A DNA stretch of 64,000 nucleotides from Paenibacillus sp. BJ-4 (GCF_020404765.1 NZ_JAIVEM010000097.1:1-64000), one strand, 5' to 3'; numbered from the stretch's first letter, positions 36,731-46,293 are shown. The notes: a model not told the origin generated them from the sequence alone. A program made the numbers and translations.

Positions 36731-37551
36731 TGATGAAAAATAAGTATTTTTACAAAAATCCCAAGACGCTTCTGAATAAAGGGACAGGCTTCCTGTCAGG
36801 GTATACACACTCGTTGAACCCGTATACAGGCTGTACCTTTGGCTGCTCGTATTGCTATGTGCGCCAGTTGCCAGTCTCCACGTTCCGGAAGGAGGCTTGG
36901 GGGACTTGGGTAGATATCAAAAATCAGGCTGCAGATATTTTTAGCAAAGAGCTTCGCAGGGCCAAATCGAAGGGGAAAGTCACGATTTTTATGTCATCCA
37001 GCACAGACCCTTACCAACCTGTCGAGTACAAGGAAGAGGTGACCCGTTCATTACTGAAGGTGATGGTGGAAGATCCGCCGGATTTCCTGTTTGTGCAGAC
37101 GCGCAGTCCACTGGTACGGCGGGATATTGATTTGCTGCACCGATTAGAAGGCCGCGTACGGGTGAGCATGACCCTAGAAACAGATCGCGAGGATATCCGC
37201 AAACATTTCACACCGGATGCGCCCCCCATTCAGGCCCGTTTCAAAACATTGCAATTGTTAAAAGAAGCAGGAGTACCGGCGCAGGCCACAATCGCTCCGA
37301 TGCTTCCAAGCAGTGAACATTTTGCCGACAAGCTTTTGCCTCTGGTTAACCGTGTCTGTATTGATGATTATTTTATGGGAGACGGCAGTGGGGGAAGGCG
37401 GACACGAAGCTTAAATATAGGTACGTTTTACGAATCATTGGGGCTGGAAGACTGGTATCACCCGGCTGCTTACAAAAAGGTTTATGAGCGTTTCCTCCAT
37501 GTTTTTCCGGAAGAGCAGCTCTATGTGAGCAAGGAAGGATTTGAACCTTGA
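36730..37551 (+). CDS. Radical SAM protein, spore photoproduct lyase-like family
   Basis: 273 residues. The CxxxCxxC cluster motif C35-C39-C42 lies in YTGCTFGCSYCYVRQ, followed by a radical SAM barrel with SSSTDPYQPVEYKEEVTRSL. This TDPYQP pattern is shared by SplB-like and Rv2578c-type radical SAM proteins. It should bind a 4Fe-4S cluster and cleave SAM; its substrate is unknown. It is cotranscribed with alkylation repair genes (start overlaps adaB stop), so a role in DNA or nucleotide repair is inferred. It is too short to be a full SplB (about 340 residues). Confidence 0.85.
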   Translation: MMKNKYFYKNPKTLLNKGTGFLSGYTHSLNPYTGCTFGCSYCYVRQLPVSTFRKEAWGTWVDIKNQAADIFSKELRRAKSKGKVTIFMSSSTDPYQPVEYKEEVTRSLLKVMVEDPPDFLFVQTRSPLVRRDIDLLHRLEGRVRVSMTLETDREDIRKHFTPDAPPIQARFKTLQLLKEAGVPAQATIAPMLPSSEHFADKLLPLVNRVCIDDYFMGDGSGGRRTRSLNIGTFYESLGLEDWYHPAAYKKVYERFLHVFPEEQLYVSKEGFEP

Positions 37552-37622
37552 TATGAAAGCAGCCCATGTAATGAAATGGGTGAGGACCAGCAAACTGCAA
37601 AGGGATTGAAGAGGGGGAACCG

Positions 37623-38240
37623 ATGCAAACCGTAATTACCAAAAACTTTGACTATGGGCAAAAGGAAATCCAATATCTGAAAAACGCAGATCCCATACTT
37701 GGTGCAGCCATGTCGCAGATGGGCAAGGTGAAACGGGTGGTCATTCCCGATCTGTTCGCCGCGCTCGTTCATGCCATTGTTGGACAGCTTATTTCTGCCA
37801 AGGCAGTTGAAACCATATGGGCCAGAATGCAGGAGAAGTTAGGTGCGATGACTTCACAAAATATAGCCATCCAGGCCGCCCAGGATATTCAGAGCTGTGG
37901 CATAACCATGAAAAAGGCCATATGTATCCTGAACATAGCCCAAACGGTAGAGCAGGGCTTACTGGATTTACAGGAATTATATGAACTCTCCGATACGCAG
38001 GTGATCCAAAAACTGTCCTCGCTGCAAGGGATAGGCCCTTGGACGGCTGAAATGATGCTGATTAATTGTATGGAGCGTCCAGACGTTGTCAGTTGGGGTG
38101 ATATCGCTATCCGGCGGGGAATGATGAAGCTGTACAATCTGGATACGCTTACCAAGGATCAGTTCGAGGAGTATAGAAGAGTTTATTCGCCCTATGGATC
38201 GATAGCCTCGATTTACTTGTGGAGCATTTCATTTCGTTAG
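37623..38240 (+). CDS. alkA: DNA-3-methyladenine glycosylase II (AlkA-like)
   Basis: 205 residues. HhH-GPD domain: VHAIVGQLISAKAVETIWAR, helix-hairpin-helix LSSLQGIGPWTAEMMLINC, and the catalytic aspartate in VVSWGDIAIRRGMM. It excises alkylated purines such as 3-methyladenine. It lacks the extra N-terminal domain of the 282-residue E. coli AlkA. RBS AGAGGGGG before ATG. Fourth gene of the ada operon. Confidence 0.9.
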   Translation: MQTVITKNFDYGQKEIQYLKNADPILGAAMSQMGKVKRVVIPDLFAALVHAIVGQLISAKAVETIWARMQEKLGAMTSQNIAIQAAQDIQSCGITMKKAICILNIAQTVEQGLLDLQELYELSDTQVIQKLSSLQGIGPWTAEMMLINCMERPDVVSWGDIAIRRGMMKLYNLDTLTKDQFEEYRRVYSPYGSIASIYLWSISFR

Positions 38241-38265
38241 TTTAAGGATCAAGGAGCGGAGATTA

Positions 38266-38955
38266 TTGGAAAAAACAATCAGAGAACAAATACTGTCATA
38301 CGTAGATACGGACTTTCAGAAATTCACGGCTGCACTGCTTCCGACCATCGATAATGTACTGGGCGTTCGTCTTCCGGTGCTGCGCAAACTGGCTCAGGGT
38401 ATTGCCAAAGGGGATTGGCGTCTCTATCTGGAAACTGCTGAGAGTGAATACTTCGAGGAAGTGATGCTGCAGGGTATGGTTATTGGCTATGTGAAAACGG
38501 ATATAGAGGAAGCGTTAAGTTATGTCGCCAAGTTTGTTCCTAGAATTGATAATTGGTCAGTATGCGACAGCTTTTGTGCCGGATTGAAGTTTACGAAAAA
38601 TCATAAGGAACGGGTATGGGAGTTTATACAGCCCTATTTATTCTCCAAGAAAGAGTATGAAATCCGGTTTGGCGTGGTCATGCTTCTTAATTTTTATACT
38701 GAGGAACCGTATATTAACCAGGTGCTTGAATTACTGGATCAGACGCATCGTGAGGATTATTATGTACAAATGGCGGTAGCATGGGCGATATCCATCTGTT
38801 ATATCAAGCTGCCGGATATTACGATGCATTACTTGGAAAACAGTACATTGGACGATTTTACGTTCAATAAAGCTCTGCAAAAGATCACAGAATCATACCG
38901 GGTGGATCAGGCAACCAAAACGATCATTCGTAATATGAAGCGAAAAAGAAAATAG
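38266..38955 (+). CDS. DNA alkylation repair enzyme, AlkD-like HEAT-repeat family
   Basis: 229 residues, all helical, with family features LGVRLPVLRKLAQGIAKGDW, the aromatic/acidic region IDNWSVCDSFCAGLKF, and YYVQMAVAWAISICYIKLP. The AlkC/AlkD fold is a HEAT-like glycosylase that removes 3-methyl and 7-methyl purines without base flipping. Start is TTG with GGAGCGGA upstream; no in-frame ATG fits better. Last gene of the ada operon (26 bases after alkA). Confidence 0.87.
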   Translation: MEKTIREQILSYVDTDFQKFTAALLPTIDNVLGVRLPVLRKLAQGIAKGDWRLYLETAESEYFEEVMLQGMVIGYVKTDIEEALSYVAKFVPRIDNWSVCDSFCAGLKFTKNHKERVWEFIQPYLFSKKEYEIRFGVVMLLNFYTEEPYINQVLELLDQTHREDYYVQMAVAWAISICYIKLPDITMHYLENSTLDDFTFNKALQKITESYRVDQATKTIIRNMKRKRK

Positions 38956-39051
38956 GATTAAAGGATAGGAGCAGCAGCCGAATACGCACTTTGCTTTTTT
39001 TGGAATCTAATATTAAAATGGAAGTAACTTTCGAAAAGGAGATGACGTGAA

Positions 39052-39984
39052 TTGGCAGAGCAAGTGCGTATTGGCAAAACAGATTTATATGTAAAACCAA
39101 TCGGTTTGGGTGCAAATGCAGTGGGAGGACATAATCTTTTTTCCGGTCTGAACGATGAAACGGGCAAAGAGGTCGTTCGCACAGCTTTGGATAACGGCAT
39201 CAATTTTCTGGATACAGCTTTTATTTACGGACCTGAACACTCGGAACGGTTGATTGGTGAGGTATTGAAAGAACGTGGCAATCGTGATGAAGTTGTGATA
39301 GCGACCAAGGGAGCACACAAATTTGTGAATGGAGAGGTTGTTTTTGACAACTCACCGACATTTTTGCGTAACTCAGTCGAATCCAGTCTGAAAAGATTGC
39401 AAACGGATTATATTGATTTGTTTTATATTCATTTCCCGGATGAAGCAACGCCGAAGGCAGAAGCGGTCGGAGAACTGAAGAAGCTCAAGGACGAGGGTAA
39501 GATTAAAGCGATTGGCGTATCTAATTTCTCCATTGAACAGTTGAAGGATGCCAATAGCGACGGCTATGTAGATGTGCTTCAATCCGAATATAATTTACTC
39601 CAACGTGAAGCGGAAAAGGAACTGCTGCCTTACACCAAGGCTAATGGCATTTCATTCGTGCCTTATTTCCCGCTGGCAGCCGGATTGCTGGGTGGGAAAT
39701 ATACGAAGGATACAACCTTCACGGATATTAGAGCGAACAATCCATTGTTCCAGGGAGAAACATTTGTCCGCAATCTGGAAAAGGTGGAGCAGGTGCGGCA
39801 GATTGCCAATGCATTACATGCTGAGGTGGCTCATGTTGTGCTCGCATGGTATTTGACGCGTGACTCGATTGATGCACTCATTCCAGGGGCGAAAAAGCCC
39901 GAGCAGGTGCTGGAGAATTTGAAAACGTTGAATGTCCAACTGAGTCAGGCAGATATCGACAAGATTGATCATATTTTCAAATAA
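39052..39984 (+). CDS. Aldo/keto reductase
   Basis: 310 residues, the NADP(H)-dependent AKR barrel. Catalytic residues are in [20 protein letters not shown] (Asp, Tyr), VIATKGAH (Lys) and [10 protein letters not shown] (His), with the C-terminal nucleotide site [17 protein letters not shown]. It is closest in style to YccK/IolS-type general stress AKRs. TTG start, AAGGAG eight bases upstream. Substrate unknown; monocistronic. Confidence 0.92.
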   Translation: MAEQVRIGKTDLYVKPIGLGANAVGGHNLFSGLNDETGKEVVRTALDNGINFLDTAFIYGPEHSERLIGEVLKERGNRDEVVIATKGAHKFVNGEVVFDNSPTFLRNSVESSLKRLQTDYIDLFYIHFPDEATPKAEAVGELKKLKDEGKIKAIGVSNFSIEQLKDANSDGYVDVLQSEYNLLQREAEKELLPYTKANGISFVPYFPLAAGLLGGKYTKDTTFTDIRANNPLFQGETFVRNLEKVEQVRQIANALHAEVAHVVLAWYLTRDSIDALIPGAKKPEQVLENLKTLNVQLSQADIDKIDHIFK

Positions 39985-40035
39985 CAGGCTGGATTCTTAT
40001 TAACATTCACAGCAATCATATATTTTCCATTAACA

Positions 40036-40064
40036 GGAGCTGCCGGACGGGCGGCTTCTTTTTC
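40036..40064 (+). terminator. Terminator after the aldo/keto reductase gene
   Basis: GCTGCC pairs with GGCGGC around GGACG and is followed by TTCTTTTTC. Confidence 0.7.
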
Positions 40065-40117
40065 GTGTATTCCTCGCATATTCTTGTAGGGTAAGTTCAT
40101 CGCTGCGGGGGGATCGG

Positions 40118-40927
40118 ATGATGAGAAGACCGCAATGGTACAGCGGACCCAACAGAAGGCGACGCGGCAGACGCAGAGTATTTTTTATTGTGGCACTGGC
40201 GTTGCTGGTAGTGATCATACAGGCCGCTGCTTATGTGGAGCAGCATTTGAAGCCGCCTATGATGCATTTGGCAAAAGTGAGAGTTAAACAAATGGCGACA
40301 GAGGCTATCAATTCAGCGATTACAGCACAGGTAGAGCAGGGCGAGACGGCTGATCATCTGATTGAATGGAGAACGGATGCACAAGGGAGAACGTCCGGTT
40401 TTTCTCTGAATTATGCGGAGCATATGAGAATTACGTCAGATACGCTAAAAGCAGTCAAGGCCACAATGAACAGCATGAGCCATTTTGAGGAGAGCGTTCC
40501 AATCGGTCAGGCATTAGGCAGTCCGCTTCTGGCCACATATGGTCCGAAGGTTCCTCTAAAGGTGGAGCCGCATGGAGCAATCAAGGTGGATTTAAACACG
40601 CGTCAACAGGATGCGGGGATTAACATGATCTTGGTGGAGGTGTACATTCGGATTACGACGGAGGTGTCTGTAGTCATCCCGTTTGAGATGCAGCCTCAGA
40701 TTGTGGAGACAGAAATCCCGGTATCTTATTTGCTGGTGGTGGGCAATGTTCCGATGTATTACTATGACAATCAGGGCAAGCCCATTGGTAAAAATGGTGC
40801 AGCCGCTTCGCAGCTAGCGTTACCTCCACATACGATAGAGAGCGGCGGCACTCCAGATTCCGGTATAGAGAGTGTTCCAGCGGTACAGGAAGAGGAAAAT
40901 TCCATCCGTCAGTCTCCAACGCCATAA
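40118..40927 (+). CDS. yunB: Sporulation protein YunB
   Basis: 269 residues. A very basic N-terminus (NRRRRGRRR) leads into one membrane helix (VFFIVALALLVVIIQAAAY), then an extracytoplasmic domain with the YunB features MATEAINSAI, SVPIGQALGSPLLATYGPKV and TTEVSVVIPFEMQPQIVETE. In Bacillus yunB is a mother-cell sporulation gene. Here it faces a LytH-like gene, the same pairing as lytH-yunB in Bacillus. The C-terminal 50 residues are variable. Confidence 0.92.
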   Translation: MMRRPQWYSGPNRRRRGRRRVFFIVALALLVVIIQAAAYVEQHLKPPMMHLAKVRVKQMATEAINSAITAQVEQGETADHLIEWRTDAQGRTSGFSLNYAEHMRITSDTLKAVKATMNSMSHFEESVPIGQALGSPLLATYGPKVPLKVEPHGAIKVDLNTRQQDAGINMILVEVYIRITTEVSVVIPFEMQPQIVETEIPVSYLLVVGNVPMYYYDNQGKPIGKNGAAASQLALPPHTIESGGTPDSGIESVPAVQEEENSIRQSPTP

Positions 40928-40956
40928 AGCAGAGGGGAGAGATCTGAGGTGCTCAG

Positions 40957-40990
40957 GAAAAAAAGGGACCTTACGAGGAGGCCCCTTTTG
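40957..40990 (-). terminator. Terminator between convergent yunB and lytH-like genes
   Basis: On the minus strand AAAAGGGGCC pairs with GGTCCCTTTT, continuing into seven T. It includes the last codons and stop of the minus-strand gene. Confidence 0.75.
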
Positions 40991-42074
40991 CTTTTCCTGT
41001 TTGTGCTTTGCGCTCGGTCTGCTCCCACTGTCTTAATAACGGATACGGATCGAAGGACCAATCGGTCCAGCCATTGTCCCGGTATATACCATAGTGCAGA
41101 TGCGGTGGAAACTTGCCTTGGGTACCTGGCTTTCCGTAGCCCGAGCTTCCGACCCAGCCTACCGTCTGACCAGGCGTAACGATATCTCCTTTGTGGACAG
41201 TTTTGTCAAAGCCGGAAAGATGTGCATAGTAGTGATAGCGGTTGTTGAGATCTCGAATACCGATTCGCCATCCTCCAAATGGGTTCCATCCTTTCATTTC
41301 GACTACCCCGTAGCAGGTACTGCGAACCGGAACTCCATAGCCAGCAAACAGATCAGTCCCTTCATGTATACGGTAACCGCCCCAACTGCGACGACTTCCC
41401 CAAGTACTGCGATAGCTGTAGATGCTGCTTAAAGGAAGCGGAAAAGCTTGACTATTCAGATTCAGCTTGCCATAGGTCCGATACAGCTTGGCAAACTGCT
41501 GAACTCTTTGCACTGCGCGGCTGTTATGGTAATACTCCCATGCGGCAATACCAAATTCATCCTCGTTGTTCCCATATTTCCCGAGATAAGAAGCGATGCT
41601 ATACAGCAAGTCCTTGTCATTATCGCGGTCAGCAATCCCATCGCCTGAACCATCTTGTCCCAGTCCTGAAAATATTTCAATGGAGCGCGGATTTTGATCA
41701 TCCGAATCTGGGTTCATCAGGCCGGACCAGATCGGTCCTGTAATAAAAATACCCGTAATCCGTTCCGCATGCTTGCGATCTTTGGGATGGGCCACTGTAA
41801 GTGTTCGTTCATATTGATCGATTGCAGCCAGCCTGTACCATGGAATCCCTGTCAGGGCTTCGATGGATTGATATAAGGCAAGCCTCGACGTATACAACCC
41901 ATCCTGAGATGGTGAAGTACCCACTATAGCTTTTAGGGTACTTCGGGATGACGATGGTTGTAAGGACTCGTCAAAGGCATGAGCAGGAAGTGGACAGGAT
42001 GTTGTTAGTGTAATAGCACATAACAGCAGCGATAACAGACGGACAGAGCGGGCTCCCCGTACAGGGTAAGACAT
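40971..42074 (-). CDS. lytH: LytH-like M23 peptidase
   Basis: 367 residues from ATG 42074 (AGGAGG upstream). Signal peptide SVRLLSLLLCAITLTTSCPL ending AHA; a cysteine within it might allow lipidation. A helical N-terminal domain follows, then an M23 metallopeptidase domain with HEGTDLFAGYGVP (HxxxD) and HLHYGI (HxH) zinc ligands intact. B. subtilis LytH is a sporulation L-Ala-D-Glu endopeptidase that trims cortex stem peptides. The position next to yunB, lipA and yutD matches Bacillus, supporting the call. Confidence 0.88.
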   Translation of the reverse strand: MSYPVRGARSVRLLSLLLCAITLTTSCPLPAHAFDESLQPSSSRSTLKAIVGTSPSQDGLYTSRLALYQSIEALTGIPWYRLAAIDQYERTLTVAHPKDRKHAERITGIFITGPIWSGLMNPDSDDQNPRSIEIFSGLGQDGSGDGIADRDNDKDLLYSIASYLGKYGNNEDEFGIAAWEYYHNSRAVQRVQQFAKLYRTYGKLNLNSQAFPLPLSSIYSYRSTWGSRRSWGGYRIHEGTDLFAGYGVPVRSTCYGVVEMKGWNPFGGWRIGIRDLNNRYHYYAHLSGFDKTVHKGDIVTPGQTVGWVGSSGYGKPGTQGKFPPHLHYGIYRDNGWTDWSFDPYPLLRQWEQTERKAQTGKAKGASS

Positions 42075-42320
42075 GTGAACCAACCTCCTATAGGGGCTTG
42101 GATCGCCCCGGTAAATTCTAGCCCCGCAATCCATCGCATGAGCAGAGCGCTTTGGTTTAGATTGAGCCATATGCTCTGCTTTTATCCATATTAAGAATTT
42201 ACTTTTCCGGCATCGATGTCATATCAAAAAGGGAACAATGAATGGAGGTTTTTCCATCGCTTTCATGCTATAATGTAAGGCAGTGACAGCTTAAGCTCAT
42301 CAGAAAGAAGGTCTATACCA

Positions 42321-43223
42321 TTGTCTAAAAAAGTGAAGGAAGCAAAACCCGACTGGATTCGTATTAAACTTACGACAGGCGATAACTATCAGGAAATCAA
42401 GAGCATGATGCGTTCCAAGACATTACATACCGTATGTGAGGAGGCACGATGCCCTAATATATATGAATGCTGGGCCAACAGGACAGCGACATTTATGATT
42501 TTGGGTGATATTTGTACGCGTGCGTGCCGTTTTTGCGCAGTGAATACGGGGATGCCTACGGAACTGGACCTGCAGGAGCCTGAACGTGTTGCGGAAGCAG
42601 CTGAAAACATGAACTTAAAGCACTGCGTCGTAACCAGTGTGGCTCGCGACGATTTGAAAGATGGGGGCGCCACTATATTTGCAGAAACGGTTCGTGCCAT
42701 TCGCCGCCGACTGCCTTTTTGCAGTGTAGAAGTATTGATTCCCGATTTTATGGGCGATATTGAATCGCTGCGGATCGTCATGGATGCCAAGCCGGATATT
42801 TTGAATCATAATATTGAAACAGTGGAGCGCATGTCCGACAAAGTACGGGCCAAAGCCAAATACCATCGCTCTCTGGAACTGCTCCAACGTGCGAAGCAAT
42901 TAAATCCGTCCATTCCGACCAAATCAAGCATCATGTTGGGTGTCGGAGAAGAGTGGGACGAGATCCTGCAAACCATGGATGATCTGCGAAAAGTTGATTG
43001 TGATATTATGACAATTGGACAATATTTACAACCAACCGAAAAACATTTATATGTACAAAAATATTATCCACCGGAAGATTTTGCGAAGTTAAAGGAAGAG
43101 GGATTACAGCGGGGATTCAGCCACGTCGAATCCGGTCCGATGGTCCGCAGCTCCTACCAAGCGCATGAGCAGGTGAAGTCCGCCGCTCAGCATAAGGAAA
43201 AAAGCGCCCTTTCGCAGGCTTGA
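42321..43223 (+). CDS. lipA: Lipoyl synthase
   Basis: 300 residues. Radical SAM enzyme inserting two sulfurs into octanoyl groups on lipoyl domains. The auxiliary 4Fe-4S cluster cysteines C39, C44, C50 ([12 protein letters not shown]) and the radical SAM motif C65, C69, C72 (CTRACRFC) are all present, with the conserved C-terminal serine in [13 protein letters not shown] start, AGAAGG about 11 bases upstream. Followed by a yutD-like gene as in Bacillus. Confidence 0.95.
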   Translation: MSKKVKEAKPDWIRIKLTTGDNYQEIKSMMRSKTLHTVCEEARCPNIYECWANRTATFMILGDICTRACRFCAVNTGMPTELDLQEPERVAEAAENMNLKHCVVTSVARDDLKDGGATIFAETVRAIRRRLPFCSVEVLIPDFMGDIESLRIVMDAKPDILNHNIETVERMSDKVRAKAKYHRSLELLQRAKQLNPSIPTKSSIMLGVGEEWDEILQTMDDLRKVDCDIMTIGQYLQPTEKHLYVQKYYPPEDFAKLKEEGLQRGFSHVESGPMVRSSYQAHEQVKSAAQHKEKSALSQA

Positions 43224-43247
43224 TCCGGGAAAGGCGGTTAGATTAGC

Positions 43248-44069
43248 TTGTTTCAAATCGGTGGTAAAAGCTATGAAGTGTTGCAGGATCACAAGAACGG
43301 GTGGAATCCCGAAGCGTTTCGTGATCGATATAGTGAAGTGTTGGACCGCTATGATTATATTATTGGCGATTGGGGTTACAATCAGCTACGTCTGAAGGGT
43401 TTTTATCGAGATGGGCATCCCAAAGCAAATAAGGATACATCCATAGTGGTACTGGACGATTACATTAATGAATACTGCAATTTCGGCTGTGCCTATTTTG
43501 TGCTGCAAAAAAGCCGTGAGGTGGTCAACAAGAACGAAAGCAATGAAGAATCCATTTCCCCAGACATCCAACAGCTGGTAGATGCTCAAAAGGAACAAGC
43601 GGGAACGTTAGAAACTGAAGAGCAGCAAGAAATATTGCAGCATACAACTGGAGAACGGGAATGGACGCAATCGCAGCAGGATCCCACGATAACGGAGGAG
43701 CCGCGAACGGAGCAACCACGTGAAGCTCGGGAAAGTCGCCCACCCAGAGAAGGTCGTGAAGGAAACCGGCAGCGTGAATCGCGTCAGCCGAGAGAACCGC
43801 GTGAAGCAAAGGACGGACGCAATCCGGGAGAAGGACAGCAGGCCCGGGAGCCACGGAAACAACGTCAGCAGCAAGGGAATTTCGATAAGAAGGAATCCCG
43901 TGGATCACGCTTTGAGCGCCAACCCAAGGAAAACAGGGAGGGGCGTCAAGCCCGTGTCCCTCGCGATTCCGAAGGTCAGCGTCAGGCGGGGCCAGCTGCG
44001 AGAACTGAAAGAGCTGAAATCAGTAAAAAGAATAAGACATTCATAGCTCCACAACAAAACGGTTCCTGA
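43248..44069 (+). CDS. YutD-like protein with a long Arg/Glu/Pro-rich tail
   Basis: 273 residues. Residues 1-90 match YutD (SYEVLQDHKNGWNPEAFRDR, YDYIIGDWGYNQLRLKGFY, CNFGCAYFVLQKS). The rest is low-complexity and highly charged, with recurrent PREPRE/PREGREG/RQPRE units, predicted to be disordered. Bacillus YutD is only about 100 residues, so the tail of about 170 residues is a lineage extension. TTG start with AAAGGCGG upstream, less certain. Function unknown; the basic, Gln-rich tail suggests RNA binding (inference). Confidence 0.8.
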   Translation: MFQIGGKSYEVLQDHKNGWNPEAFRDRYSEVLDRYDYIIGDWGYNQLRLKGFYRDGHPKANKDTSIVVLDDYINEYCNFGCAYFVLQKSREVVNKNESNEESISPDIQQLVDAQKEQAGTLETEEQQEILQHTTGEREWTQSQQDPTITEEPRTEQPREARESRPPREGREGNRQRESRQPREPREAKDGRNPGEGQQAREPRKQRQQQGNFDKKESRGSRFERQPKENREGRQARVPRDSEGQRQAGPAARTERAEISKKNKTFIAPQQNGS

Positions 44070-44090
44070 GTTTCAGGAACCGTTTTGTTT
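44054..44090 (+). terminator. Terminator overlapping the end of the YutD-like gene
   Basis: ACAAAACGGTTCCTGA pairs with TCAGGAACCGTTTTGT around GTT. The stop codon TGA (44067-44069) lies in the left arm. Confidence 0.85.
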
Positions 44091-44096
44091 GTAATA

Positions 44097-44123
44097 AAAA
44101 AAGAGCCGAGTCGGCTCTTTTAC
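44097..44123 (-). terminator. Terminator of the NAD kinase gene
   Basis: On the minus strand AAAGAGCCGAC-TCGGCTCTTT is followed by further T residues, just past the nadK stop. Confidence 0.85.
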
Positions 44124-44128
44124 AGGTT

Positions 44129-44932
44129 CTAGTTGAGAAAAGCATTGCGTACCCGATCCCAAAAGGGAAAAGGACGATAACGAGCGAAGCTGATTTTTTG
44201 ACTTGAGACCTGACAGCGAACAGAGATCAGATCATCCACAGGAAAGTTCAAGTGATCTACAGTCAATAAAAGACGCTGATCCTTTCGCGAAAAAATATCA
44301 CAATGGTGGTGTTTGGGCAGAAGCAAGGGAGATCCCAACGTACGATATACACGGTTATTAATGGAAGCGATCTCCGTTAATTGCAATGCTTCAATAGTAG
44401 GGTGAACCATTGCTCCGCCGAGTGCTTTATTATAGGCGGTTGTTCCGGAAGGCGTCGAAACGCATATGCCGTCACCACGGAACATTTCAAAGGTAATATC
44501 GTTAATATCTACCTGGGCAACAACAGTGCCATCTACCCCTTTTAACGTAAATTCATTCAAGGCGATAAAAGAGGCATTTCCAGACTTTTTGTGAATTTCC
44601 AATTCAATCAGCGGATACTTGACGATTCTCGGGTTAAGCGGTCCCTCAGATCCGCTTTGGCTCATAAGGTTGATTAGCTCCTCCAGCTCGTCCGCACGCC
44701 AATCAGCGTAAAAGCCCAGATGACCGGTATGTACACCAACAAAGGCAATATCCGGAATTCGGTCGATGAAGGTATGAAACGCGTGAAGCATCGTACCATC
44801 GCCTCCAATAGACACGACGATTTCCGGCGATTCGGCATCCAGCTTGAAATTCTTTTCTTGGGCAAGACGGTGAAATTGCTGACTCAAGTCCATGGAGTGC
44901 TGATCCCCGCGATCCAGAACATAATATCTCAA
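44129..44932 (-). CDS. nadK: NAD kinase
   Basis: 267 residues. It phosphorylates NAD to NADP. The GGDGT motif (IVVSIGGDGTMLHAFH), the NE/D region IALNEFTLKG and the STPSGTTAYNKALGG loop are intact. I place the start at TTG 44932 because AAAGGAG sits nine bases upstream of it. The in-frame ATG at 44953 has no RBS and its first codons contain that RBS. The product then begins with the expected RYYVLDRGDQHS. Confidence 0.94.
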   Translation of the reverse strand: MRYYVLDRGDQHSMDLSQQFHRLAQEKNFKLDAESPEIVVSIGGDGTMLHAFHTFIDRIPDIAFVGVHTGHLGFYADWRADELEELINLMSQSGSEGPLNPRIVKYPLIELEIHKKSGNASFIALNEFTLKGVDGTVVAQVDINDITFEMFRGDGICVSTPSGTTAYNKALGGAMVHPTIEALQLTEIASINNRVYRTLGSPLLLPKHHHCDIFSRKDQRLLLTVDHLNFPVDDLISVRCQVSSQKISFARYRPFPFWDRVRNAFLN

Positions 44933-45000
44933 GATGAAAAGCTCCTTTGTCATGGGTATATATACCGATCATAATCAATTATGAGCAAGAACACAATCGT

Positions 45001-46293
45001 TCATCGCCTGTATGTTCTTCTCAGCCGCGCGAATAAGTGACTTGTTCCGACGCTCAGGCAGGACAGAGTCAGCATCCCTGCCAGCAGGCAGGCAAGGAAC
45101 AGAAGGCTTTGCAACAGCATGGCAGACGAAAAGCCGGGAGACCATGTGATATCATATATCGGGTAAAACACAGGCGAGCTTCCTTGGCCCATTAGTGGAC
45201 GCCATAACAGGAGAGCCAGCAGTGCCGAGATAACACCGTGCGCAGCCCGAGCCAGCAAGAACGGCATATACCGTAGATTCGTCATATTTAGAATACTTGC
45301 GACCTGCGCATGAACAGACAGCCCGCCCCAGGAGAGAACAAACGCTGCTGCGGCTACCTTGAACGGTAACGCCGCTCCTGTGGCTTCACCTGCGGCTTGT
45401 GCCCCTAATGTAACCTCGAAAATACCACCCACAATGGACTCCGTTAACGTAGGAGGAAGACCGCATGCAGTCAATAAGCCTGCCGTAAGCAGCCGGAGCC
45501 CGCTCATTAAACCTAAGTTCGTCAAAGCCTCCAGAATGACGCAGAAGAATACAACCAGCCCCCCTACGACAATAATAAGGCGTAGAGAGGAAGTAATCGC
45601 CTGACGGAGTAGCTCGCCAAACGGACGCCCATCTTCCAAACGAGCTGCATGCATGGCATACAGGGCTTGACGTAGCTGCCCGGGCCGCTGTGCAGGGGAC
45701 GTGCTTGACTTTATATCCGAGGTACTACCGGATGCTGGTTCAGGTTGCCTGCTATAAATATCAGCATCCCCTGAACGGGTACCGTGGAAGCGCATGAGCA
45801 GGCCGATGAGCAGCACGCCACCGTAATGGGCTGCACTCAGCACGAGTGCAATTTCTGGCTGATGGAAGAAGCCAACGGAAACCGCCCCGATCAGAAAGAT
45901 GGGATCAGAGGAAGTTGTAAATGCGACCAAGCGCTCTCCTTCAATGCGGGTGATCCATTTTTGTTCCCACAGCTTAGCTGTTAATTTGGCCCCAATCGGG
46001 TAGCCGGATGCACAGCTGACCGCAGCTACAAAGCCTCCGCAGCCAGGTACACGGAATAGAGGCTGCATTAGCGGGTCCAGCAGCGCACCAATGAAATGAA
46101 CAATTCCGAAACCGAGAAGTAGCTCGGAAATTACGAAAAAAGGGAATAAAGAAGGGAACAGCACGTCCCACCAGATTGCAAGACCCCGAAGTCCGGCATT
46201 CAGTGAAGACTGTGGATACGCGGCCATAAGCACGAATAGGGATATCAGTACAAGAATGAGCAAAGGAAGCGAGTAACGACGGTACAGCGACAT
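45001..46293 (-). CDS. ylbJ: Sporulation integral membrane protein YlbJ
   Basis: 430 residues with eight or more membrane helices and two nucleoside-recognition (Gate) type domains: LFPSLFPFFVISELLLGFG, GGFVAAVSCASGYPIGAKLT, SSDPIFLIGAVSVGFF, and the second half with GGIFEVTLGAQAAGEA. A polar insert lies at residues 170-210. YlbJ is needed for spore cortex in Bacillus under mother-cell sigma-E control. RBS AAAGGAGG. Followed by nadK 68 bases later. Confidence 0.9.
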   Translation of the reverse strand: MSLYRRYSLPLLILVLISLFVLMAAYPQSSLNAGLRGLAIWWDVLFPSLFPFFVISELLLGFGIVHFIGALLDPLMQPLFRVPGCGGFVAAVSCASGYPIGAKLTAKLWEQKWITRIEGERLVAFTTSSDPIFLIGAVSVGFFHQPEIALVLSAAHYGGVLLIGLLMRFHGTRSGDADIYSRQPEPASGSTSDIKSSTSPAQRPGQLRQALYAMHAARLEDGRPFGELLRQAITSSLRLIIVVGGLVVFFCVILEALTNLGLMSGLRLLTAGLLTACGLPPTLTESIVGGIFEVTLGAQAAGEATGAALPFKVAAAAFVLSWGGLSVHAQVASILNMTNLRYMPFLLARAAHGVISALLALLLWRPLMGQGSSPVFYPIYDITWSPGFSSAMLLQSLLFLACLLAGMLTLSCLSVGTSHLFARLRRTYRR

